From NCBI RefSeq assembly GCF_029227915.1, contig NC_079875.1, positions 29,078,001 to 29,142,000 of the forward strand: a DNA stretch of 64,000 bases, given 5' to 3'. The notes under the pieces were generated by a model that saw only the letters and a list, made by a program, of their open reading frames with translations, made no database searches and was not told where the DNA came from. This DNA is from Hydractinia symbiolongicarpus (taxonomy: Eukaryota; Cnidaria; Hydrozoa; Anthoathecata; Hydractiniidae). Positions 52,550 through 61,830 of this stretch are shown one piece after another (within the stretch, counting starts at the first letter, position 1; each line of letters begins with the position of its first letter). The position numbers were made by a program, and so were the translations under genes.

Positions 52550-52748
52550 TAATGTGTGCCTGCATACCATTAGCATATTTCGTGTGCTATTTGAAAAATT
52601 AATATTTGAAAGTAAGGCGGTTTGTGACATTATGTGGCGCGATCGTCCCGAGCCATAGCGGCCCTATCTGCCGACAGCCCTGTGCGATCCCCGGCATCAT
52701 CTTTACCAGATACAGGTAAAGATACTTTTTATGTATCGTCTCCCTTTT
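52550..52748. other. intergenic, convergent 3' ends
   Basis: Between the paralog 2 stop and the integrase 3' end. It contains a weak GATAC-N7-GTATC stem at about 52720-52736, just downstream of the integrase stop. No gene seen. Confidence 0.5.
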
Positions 52749-53732
52749 TCACCAACCTTGCACATAATCAGGAGGTAATTCTGTATCTTCAGGTATTAAC
52801 ATCAATTCCTCTTTTACAAAAGCCCGTCCGGGTCCGTCTTGAACATAGTACATTACACGGTTACCAGGTTGCGCTATTACCTCACGCAATCTATATGTGT
52901 TTTTCGACCATATTCTATCGGTTGCCCGTCTCCGCCCATCATCATGCTCTTCACCAGGTTGTAGTAGATATCTATACAGGCCATCTTTAGGTAATTCTAC
53001 TTCAGGTGGATAATTCTCTCGTTTAGCAAGAGGCACCTCTTTCATTATAATAGCATCTTTTGGTTTCATACCAATCATCTGCGTCTTTGTATCGTTTAGC
53101 CTATCAATCAGTTTATACAGATGCTTAACCCATGTAGATGATACCTTTTCCGAATCATTCAGTTCTTGAGCATCTTGTATTTTGAATAAATTTTCCGCAA
53201 TTATCTTGTTCAACGCCTCAACAAAAGCTGTGTGCGTATGCTTATATTTTGTAGTCGCCCTTTTAATTTCAACCTTATGCTTCTCCAACAGCTTTGTCAC
53301 ATCTGCTTTGAATTCTGAACCGTTATCACATTGGAAAGTTTTTGGATAAGTTAATGGTCCTGCCTTGTAGATGTCCTCAATCATAGCGGCAACCTCTTTG
53401 GCTTTCTTACTCCTCAAAGGTCGGGCTACTTTGTATCTGGAAGCAGCATCGATTCCCGACAAAATGTACTTATATTTATTACCATACAGTATGTCACCGG
53501 GCATGTACAATAAATCGAATTGATGTAAATCATTAGGGGTGGTAACTTCATAATGTGGTCTTTCAACATGTTTTGGAGCGGGTAAATGTACTTGCCAAAA
53601 TGCTTATTTTGATAGCCACTTCTTAATCTCCTTTGGCTTGAAACCGAATCCTCTTAAATTCTGAACAGCCTTTTGTCCTTTCCATAAATTTTGAGGTTGA
53701 TAGTAAGTCTCTTGAAGTTTAGAGTTTGACAT
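52749..53732 (-). pseudogene. Polinton integrase (retroviral-type, RVE), internal stop
   Basis: The frame from ATG 53730-53732 spans 328 codons with one in-frame TAA at 53604-53606 (codon 43). After it comes an rve/DDE core: first Asp in HQFDLLY, second Asp in FQCDNGSEF about 60 residues on, and Glu in NKIIAENLF about 37 residues later, the expected D-D-35-E spacing. The C-terminal domain (DRIWSKNTYRLREVI...) is beta-rich. The 42-residue N-terminal part is helical and basic. The enzyme would integrate the linear element and make the short target duplication. It diverges from the SAP-domain gene. As it stands, full-length protein would need read-through. Confidence 0.88.
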
Positions 53733-53837
53733 GTTTTATTTATGCACAACTTTATTTATCTCTTTTTGTTATGATGTGGTACGATAAAAGTGCTTAAAGT
53801 TTTTTATATTTATATTTATATTAATATTAATATTAAT
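53733..53837. promoter_or_regulatory. divergent promoter between integrase and SAP gene
   Basis: 105 bp of strongly AT-rich sequence between opposite ATGs, with TTTATATTTATATTTATATT next to repeated TAATAT. It could supply TATA elements for both directions. Confidence 0.45.
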
Positions 53838-54107
53838 ATGTCAGACATGAATACCACACCAGATTACAAATTGATGAAACTGAGAGAGTTGCGAGAGGTT
53901 GCTAAATCCCGTGGGGTGAAGTATATTGCTGGAATGAAAAAAGCTAAATTGATTGAGGTGATTGAGAAGAATGATCTGGATCCATCCTACACCATTGATC
54001 TGGATACTAAGAAGGAACGGTACGGATACTGTTCAAGGTGGAGGTCGAACAACAGGGAGGCATATCTAAAATCTCAAAAACGTTATAACGACAAGAGATC
54101 CAAGTGA
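53838..54107 (+). CDS. SAP-domain DNA-binding protein
   Basis: 89 codons from ATG 53838; upstream in-frame codons back to 53790 are AT-rich promoter-like sequence, so the longer start is rejected. Residues about 10-42 (YKLMKLRELREVAKSRGVKY...KAKLIEVIE) show the helix-extended loop-helix pattern of SAP domains, which bind DNA in chromatin and repair proteins. A basic, Arg/Asn/Lys-rich tail follows. Small SAP proteins are occasionally found in Polinton-like elements. A role in DNA organisation or integration is inferred only from position between integrase and polymerase. Confidence 0.68.
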   Translation: MSDMNTTPDYKLMKLRELREVAKSRGVKYIAGMKKAKLIEVIEKNDLDPSYTIDLDTKKERYGYCSRWRSNNREAYLKSQKRYNDKRSK

Positions 54108-54117
54108 TTGGACATTT

Positions 54118-54141
54118 TTTGTTACTCATACGGGTAACAAA
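54118..54141. terminator. GTTAC...GTAAC stem-loop 3
   Basis: Stem TTTGTTACTC / GGGTAACAAA (10 bp with one G-T pair), loop ATAC, 10 nt after the SAP gene stop. Confidence 0.55.
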
Positions 54142-54321
54142 TGTGGACCCTCGAGGTGCTGGTGGGTGGGTACCCATGGTGTATCGATGTATGTATCACA
54201 AAGCGTGTTTTTACTACAATTTAGCATGGTGGTTGCCCCACAAACGAGGACACTCATGACACTCCGACAAGATTTATAAAAAAAGGGTTAAAGATTTTGT
54301 AATCGTATATCATACACAAGC
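54142..54321 (+). promoter_or_regulatory. polymerase upstream region
   Basis: Non-coding. TTTATAAA at 54273-54280 lies about 45 bp before the polymerase ATG and is a candidate TATA box. Nothing else is recognisable. Confidence 0.4.
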
Positions 54322-54528
54322 ATGACTTCGAGAAATACGGTTGTTGAATTATTGACACCCACTACAGTGTCAGCACCGGTTAGACCGGGACCCGCCAGAC
54401 CAGTACCAGCGCCGAGACTCTCGAGACCTGCCAGACCAATACCGATGCCTAGACCAGTACCAGACCCGGGATACAAATCTCTAGAGGCGTTTCTAGGATC
54501 CGGTGGATCTATACCCGTACCATTACCG

Positions 54529-54795
54529 ATACCGGCACCGAGACCCTTGAGATCCGGTACGGACATGGATATGTTTGAGCAGGAAGAAATGGCTAAAACT
54601 AGACCTATTGTGAAAAGCAAGTTGATTGAATGGAGAGACTGGTTGATAAATCATGTACCTAAGGCTATTAAGGATAAAACAACAAAAGCTTTCAAAACCA
54701 TTAAGGATAAGATCATGGGTTTGTATAAAAAGGACAGTGGAGAGGAAGAGGTGAAAGAGGAGGAAGAGGTGAAAGAGGAAAATCCTTATACACCC
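54529..54795 (+). repeat. polymerase N-terminal module, copy 1
   Basis: Matches 57222-57475. It begins in the Pro/Arg-rich stretch (CCGGCACC...GAGATCCGGTAC) and ends at GAGGAAAATCC. It includes an extra short Glu-codon duplication relative to copy 2. The encoded basic helix is RDWLINHVPKAIKD and following residues. Confidence 0.85.
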
Positions 54796-57221
54796 ATTGA
54801 AGAGGCGTTTGTAGGAACCTACAAAAGGTTCAAGATAAACTCGGATGGTGGGAAGAATGTCAAGGTCTTTTTAAAAAGGGTTCAACCTATCGTCAAGAGG
54901 TTGATGAGTGACGTGCTCAGGCAGAAGAAGTCGCTGAAGACTCAGTCGACCCTGTGGGTGAAATGGGTAAAGGAGGACGCCAGCTCGACCGATACCCCGT
55001 GTGTATATGTCGACAAAGCGTTCAATAGTTATATGGAGATACTACATGCCCATGGTGACATTTCTGATGTTTTTGATCGTATGTGTAATAAGATAATCGA
55101 GCAGATTGAAAACCCTGCTCTACCCGCCAGCGGATTCACAATCGAAAGGATCCTACATATGCATGTAGACTTTCACAAACTAAAATTAACTAGAGGTAGA
55201 TCTTACTTGCCGCTACCCAAGAATTTCAGTGGTAAGTTCTCCGTGATCAATCCCAAAAATGCAGATTATGAATGCTTCAAATGGGCCGTTTTAGCCACCT
55301 TATATCATGATAAGATTGATAATCATCCTGAACGAATCTCAAACCTTAAGAAGTTTGAAGACAAGTGCAATTGGGATGGTCTATCTTTCCCAATGGCACT
55401 AAACAAGATAGATTTGTTTGAGAGAAGGAACCCTGATATCGCTGTGCATGTTTTAACAAAAGACGATGTAGAAGGTGTCTACATGTGCCGTAGGTCGAAG
55501 CATCTGGATCGTAAGGAGACAGTTGTTTTGTTTTTACTGTGTGATGGGGATAAGAGACATTATATCGCTGTTAAGAACTTGAGCGGTGTCCTGAGCAAGG
55601 CCAACTCAAAGCATGAACATAAAGAGCATTATTGCTTGAATTGTCTCTCTGGTTTTCCAAGCGAACAGAAAAGGGATGAGCACTTTGAGTATTGCAAGGA
55701 TAATGATGCTGCTAAGGTTCAACTCCCTAAAGAGGGTAGCACCTTAACCTTCACTGATGGTAAGTTTCAGCTCAAGGTTCCATTCATCATTTATGCCGAT
55801 TTCGAAGCTTTTACACAAGAATTGCCCGAGGATGAGAGAAAAGGCGGATCATCAACCGAGAAAGTTGGTAAACATGTCCCAACCGGATTCTGTTGTTATA
55901 GTAAATATGCTCATGGTGAAGTTCCCAACCCTCTTAATCTTTACCGTGGTGAGGACTGTGTTCCGCGCTTTGTAGATCATGTGGTTTCCGAGGCTGAAAG
56001 GTTATATAACATGTTTCCTCAGAAAGAAATGGATCCACTGACGGATGAGGAGCGTGACGGTTTCAATAGATCCGAGGTTTGCCACATTTGTATGAAGGAA
56101 TTTGATGGTGATGATGACATCAAGGTTAGGGATCACTGTCATTTTACTGGTAAGTTTCGCGGATCCGCCCATCAGGAATGTAATCTGCGTTACAAGGTTC
56201 CTAATTATATTCCGGTTGTATTCCACAATCTGAGCGGATATGATGCGCATTTATTCATTAAGGAGCTTGCAAGGAAGTACGGAGAGGATGGTATGGGTGT
56301 AATCGCAGAGAATAAGGAGAAATATATCTCTTTCTCGACCGATGTTAAGGTTGGCGAATATATTAACAAAAATGGTGAGACTAAGGACAAAAAGATAAAG
56401 CTAAGATTCATAGATTCGTTTAGATTTATGTCTAGCGGCTTGAACAATCTTAGTGCAAATCTCGCGGGTGTTAACAACATGAGATGTGATGAGTGTAGCT
56501 CAGGCTGCTCGTTTGAATATATTGATGAAAACTATATTGCTCACGGGAAATGTGGTGAATGCGATGTCAGAGATGTCAGAGCAGAGTTTACTTGAAAAGT
56601 TCCGTAATATGCACACGGGAAACGATGAGCAGTTCAGGTTGCTGTTGAGAAAAGGTGTATACCCATATGAGTATGTTAACTCATTCGATAGGTTTAATGA
56701 AACTGAGCTCCCGTCAAAGGATGACTTTTATAACGAGCTTAACATGAGTCACATCAGTGATGCTGACTATGAGCATGCTCAGAAGGTTTGGAAAGCCTTT
56801 GATATTAAGGATCTAGGTGAATATCATGACATCTATCTCAATACAGATGTTCTATTGCTCGCCGGTGTGTTTGAGACATTCAGAGAGACGTGTTTGAGAT
56901 ACTACAAACTAGCGCATTTTTACACAACTCCTGGATTAACTTGGCAAGCATGTCTGAAAAAGACCGGGGTTAGTCTAGATCTATTGTCTGATATTGAGAT
57001 GGTCACGTTCATTGAAAGCGGTATTAGGGGTGGATTGTGTCAGGCTGTCCACCGCCACGCCAAGGCTAACAATCCATATATGGGCGATATGTATAATACT
57101 TCGGAAGATACAACCTATCTGCAGTATCTTGATGCTAACAATCTGTATGGATGGGCCATGATACAGAAGATGCCCACCGGAGGGTTTGAGTGGGTTGATG
57201 ACGTTAGTAAATTGCCCGAAC

Positions 57222-57475
57222 CCGTACCGGCACCCTCGAGATCCGGTACTAGCCAACAAGACATGGATTTGTTTGAAGAGCAAGAAATGATTAAAACCAG
57301 ACCTATTGCGAAAAGCAAGTTGATTGAATGAAGAGACTGGTTGATAAATCATGTACCTAAGGCTATTAAGGATAAAACAACAAAAGCTTTCAAAACCATT
57401 AAGGATAAGATCATGGGTTTGTATAAAAAGGACATTGGAGAGGAAGAGGTGAAAGAGGAAAATCCATATACTCCT
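57222..57475 (+). repeat. polymerase N-terminal module, copy 2 inside the palm region
   Basis: Second copy of 54529-54795. The 3' stretch of about 140 bp differs by only about two bases, one of which makes the TGA at 57329-57331; the 5' 60 bp are more diverged. It lies between palm motifs A and B. Confidence 0.85.
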
Positions 57476-58648
57476 AGAAAAGTTGTTCACGATCCTGTAA
57501 CCAACACTTTCAATCGTGTGGTAAACTCTCCTAGGACGGGGAAGATAATGGTTTCCGATTTCACATCCGAACTTATTTCAAAATTAGCCGATGAAGATGG
57601 TGATAGGGGGTACTTCCTTGAGGTTGATGTTAGTTACCCACGGGAACTTCATGATTCTCATAACGACCTTCCTTTCATGCCCGAGAGGAAAAAGATTAAT
57701 GGTGTTGAGAAACTGACACCATGTCTTTCAGACAAGACAAACTACATCATCCATATCCGTGCGCTTGATCAGGCGTTGAAGCATGGTCTTGTTCTTGATA
57801 AGGTTCATAGAGTCTTGAGATTTAATCAGAGTGCGTGGTTGAAGTCGTACATAGATTTTAACACTGATTTGCGTACTAAATCAACTAATGACTTTGAGAA
57901 GGACTTTTTCAAGCTTATGAACAATTCGTTCTTTGGTAAGACAATGGAGAATCAGCGTAAACACAAGGATATACGCTTGGCTACGAAGAAGGATCAGTAT
58001 GAGAAGCTGGTGATGAAGCCAAACTTCAAGGGTAGCACATGGTTCTCGGAAACACTGATGGGTATAGAGATGTCCAAGATCAAGATCAAAATGAATAAGC
58101 CGATATACCTGGGACTGGCAATTCTCGACATGTCTAAGATGATTATGTACGAGTTTCACTATGATTACATGAGACCGAAATATGGTGATGATGTGAAACT
58201 TTGCTATATGGATACTGATTCATTCGTATACCACATAAAAACGGGCGATTTCTACAGAGATATCGCCGATGATGTGTCTGCGAGATTTGACACATCGGGG
58301 TATGATAAGGAAGATGGTAGACCTCTACCATTAGGTTTGAATAAAAAGATCATTGGGCTGTTGAAGGACGAGTTAGGTGGTAAGGTGATGACTGAGTTTG
58401 TAGCCCTAAGAGCTAAGACCTATGCATACAAACGACTATGTGGTAAGGAGGATAAGAGGTGTAAGGGGGTGAAGAAATGTGTGGTAAGGGAGACCATAGG
58501 TTTCGCTGATTATAAGAGATGCCTGTTTGAAGGTGAGAACATTTACAGAACCCAAATGACATTTCGATCTATTAAGCATGATGTTCACACAATAAAAACA
58601 AATAAACTGGCGCTCAATGTCGATGATGATAAACGCATAATTTTGGAA

Positions 58649-59014
58649 GATGGCATTACCACACTGGCAAGAGGACATTATAAACACACATATAACCATA
58701 ATTTATAGGACACAACAGGGGAGGGTGGGGAGGGGCCCGGGGGACACGGCGGGGGAGGGGGGTTTTGGACGGATATCGTTGATTTAACGTGGATGATCTA
58801 TAATTTAACGTAAAGTGGTAAAGTGCTAAGGGATTTTATTGACTCCTCTATCGTTGATTTGACGGGGATGATCTATAATTTAACGTAAAGTGGTAAAGTG
58901 CTAAGGGATTTTATTGACTCCTCTATCGTTGATTTGACGGGGATGATCTATAATTTGACGTGGAGTGGCACAACATATTAATCGCTGTCCTAGGATCGGC
59001 ATTTTCCTATCTCT
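58649..59014 (-). repeat. Polinton right terminal inverted repeat
   Basis: Pairs with 43869-44161. It contains two head-to-tail 75-bp units (58792-58866 and 58867-58941) with the motif GATCTATAATTTAACG, plus a G-rich tract at about 58715-58765. Its inner edge overlaps the last 20 or so codons of the polymerase gene (stop 58706-58708). Confidence 0.9.
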
Positions 59015-61380
59015 GTTCTCAACCCTAAATGCCTAAATGACAATTATCTTGTATCAATACGAAAAATAGCAAATATATAACTCTCGTCTCTTTTAAATGC
59101 CTCGTTTCTCAGTTTTACGACTAAAATATATAGATCCAAAAACAAGGCTGTCGTCCCTATGCGACAATTATCTTGTATCAATACGAAAAATCGCAAATAT
59201 ATGAGACTCGTCACTTTGAAATGCCTCGTTTATCAATTTTACGGCTAAAATATATAGAACCTCAGACGAGGTTGTCGACCCTAAATGACCATTGTCTTGT
59301 ATCAATACGAAAAATCGCAAATATATGAGACTCGTCACATTGAATTGCCTCACTTATCAATTTCACGGTTAGAATATATAGAACCTGAGACGTTGTTGAC
59401 CCTAAAGGACAATTATCTTGTATCAATACGAAAAATCGCAAATACAAGACACTCGTCACCCTGAAATGCCTCGTTTTTCAATTTTACAACTAAAATATAT
59501 AGAACCTCAGACGATGTTGTCGACTCTAAATGACAATTATCTTGTATCAATAGGAAAAATACCAAATATATAACACTCGTCACTTTGAAATGCTTCGTTT
59601 ATCAATTTTATTGCTAAAATATATAGAACCTGAGACGAGGTTGTCAACCCTAAATACCTAAATGACAATTATCTTGAATCAATACGAAAAATAGCAAATA
59701 TATAACTCTCGTCTCTTTTAAATGCCTCGTTTATCAATTTTACGGCTAAAATATATAGAACCTCGGACGAGGTTGTCGACCCTAAATGACCATTGTCTTG
59801 TATCAATACGAAAAATCGCAAATATATGAGACTCGTCACTTTGAAATGCCTCATTTATGAATTTCACGGTTAGAATATATAGAACCTGAGACGTTGTTGA
59901 CCCTAAAGGACAATTATCTTGTATCAATACGAAAAATCGCAAATAAATGATACTCGACACTTTGAAATGCCTTGTTTATCAATTTTAAGGCTAAAGAATC
60001 CAGAAACTGAGACAGGGTTGTCGTCCCTAAATGACAATTATCTTGTATCAACACGAAAAATCGCAAACACAAGACACTCGTCACTCTGAAATGCCTCGTT
60101 TTTCAATTTTACATCTAAAACATATAGAACCTCAGACGATGTTGTCGACTCTAAATGACAATTATCTTGTATCAATAGGAAAAATACCAAATATATAACA
60201 CTCGTCACTTTGAAATGCCTCGTTTATCAATTTTACTGATAAAATATATAGAACCTGAAACGAGGTTGTCAACCCTAAATGCCTAAATGACAATTATCTT
60301 GTATCAATACGAAAAATAGCAAATATATAACTCTCGTCTCTTTTAAATGCCTCGTTTATCAATTTTACGGCTAAAATATATAGAACCTCGGACGAGGTTG
60401 TCGACCCTAAATGACCATTGTTTTGTATCAATACGAAAAATCGCAAATATATGAGACTCGTCACTTTGAAATGCCTCATTTATGAATTTCACGGTTAGAA
60501 TATATAGAACCTGAGACGTTGTTGACCCTAAAGGACAATTATCTTGTATCAATACGAAAAGTCGCAAATAGATGATACTCGATACTTTGAAATGCCTTGT
60601 TTATCAATTTTAAGGCTAAAGAATCCAGAAACTGAGACAGGGTTGTCGTCCCTAAATGACAATTATCTTGTATCAACACGAAAAATCGCAAATACAAGAC
60701 ACTCGTCACTCTGAAATGCCTCGTTTTTCAATTTTACAACTAAAATATATAGAACCTCGGACGAGGTTGTCGACTCTAAATGACAATTATCTTGTATCAA
60801 TAGGAAAAATACCAAATATATAACACTCGTCACTTTGAAATGCCTCGTTTATCAATTTTACTGATAAAATATATAGAACCTGAGACGAGGTTGTCAACCC
60901 TAAATGCCTAAATGACAATTATCTTGTATCAATACGAAAAATAGCAAATATATAACTCTCGTCTCTTATAAATGCCTCGTTTATCAATTTTACGGCTAAA
61001 ATATATAGAACCTCAGACGAGGTTGTCGACCCTAAATGACCATTGTCTTGTATCAATACGAAAAATCGCAAATATATGAGACTCGTCACTTTGAAATGCC
61101 TCATTTATGAATTTCACGGTTAGAATATATAGAACCTGAGACGTTGTTGACCCTAAAGGACAATTATCTTGTATCAATACGAAAAATCGCAAATAGATGA
61201 TACTCGACACTTTGAAATGCCTTGTTTATCAATTTTAAGGCTAAAGAATCCAGAAACTGAGACAGGGTTGTCGTCCCTAAATGACAATTATCTTGTATCA
61301 ACACGAACAATCGCAAATACAAGAGACTTGTCACTCTGAAATGCCTCGTTTTTCAATTTTACATCTAAAATATATATCTT
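59015..61380. repeat. satellite array, block C right
   Basis: Continuation of the array interrupted by the Polinton. It contains a 625-bp higher-order repeat (five monomers of about 125 bp) with equivalent positions at about 59669, 60294 and 60919. It ends in AT-rich AAAATATATATCTT repeats at the LINE junction. Confidence 0.92.
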
Positions 61381-61830
61381 AAAATATATATCTTGATAAA
61401 GAAATAGGAATGCCACCTGGGGTTGTGTAATTTTGCGAGAAAAAAAAGAAGCTTAAAGAAAAAGAAGCTTAACGGCGTGAAAGCACAAACTTAACAACAA
61501 TAAAAAATCAGGCTAGTTTGGAGATCGTTCCTTTGTCAACATTAGTTAAAGTTAGATTTGGAGACCAAGTCTCTATATATGGAAAGAATTTAAAAGTTTT
61601 TTTTTTGGATTTACGTATGCCATATAAGAGATTTTAAGGAAATCGTACTCTATTTGTGGCTATCGATGAAAATTGCGACTCTTATACATTCCGAAGTAAT
61701 TTTATTGCTTATACAAAGATTATTTTGGATTAGTTGGTTTATATGCAGAAAATTTAAACGTTTTTGGGTATTACACGTCCCGGCAAATTGCAACAATTTG
61801 CAAAACTTCTTAACAACACTCTATATCACC

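Larger units (their letters stand above)
54322..58708 (+). pseudogene. protein-primed family B DNA polymerase (Polinton POLB), disrupted
   Basis: Frame 1 runs from ATG 54322 to 56595; the rest is in frame 2. The shift lies near 56560-56590, beside a GATGTCAGA tandem repeat, and a TGA at 57329-57331 follows. Order of parts: Pro-rich N-terminus; basic module (54590-54720); C2H2-type finger (about 55635-55700); Exo I YADFEAF (55795); endonuclease-VII-like treble clef with CHICM and DHCHFTGKFRG (56082-56190); Exo II HNLSGYDAH (56224); Exo III YLNTDVLLL (56835); palm motif A DANNLYG (57131); motif B KLMNNSFFG (57913); motif C YMDTDS (58204). The enzyme would copy the linear element with protein priming from the termini. 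A second copy of the N-terminal basic module sits between motifs A and B. The last codons lie within the right TIR. Confidence 0.9.
43869..59014. mobile_element. Polinton/Maverick DNA transposon, complete, 15.1 kb
   Basis: Ends AGAGATAGGAAAA ... TTTTCCTATCTCT are inverted repeats. GTTCT flanks both ends (43864-43868 and 59015-59019), and removing the element restores satellite GAGGTTCTCAACCC, which differs from its neighbours by one base. Inside are Polinton signature genes: protein-primed family B polymerase, retroviral-type integrase, packaging ATPase and double jelly-roll capsid protein. Family members usually show 6-bp duplications; only 5 bp match here. Base composition is visibly less AT-rich than the satellite. 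Integrase, polymerase and three smaller genes are disrupted, so this copy is probably defective. Polintons are regarded as both transposons and virus-like elements. Confidence 0.95.

Noticed and set aside
50144-57331. Stop-codon reassignment in the Polinton
   Set aside because: TAA, TAG and TGA all appear as single internal stops while also ending intact genes, so random lesions explain them better.
4860-61380. CRISPR array
   Set aside because: Repeats are contiguous satellite monomers of about 120 bp without unique spacers, in a eukaryotic context.
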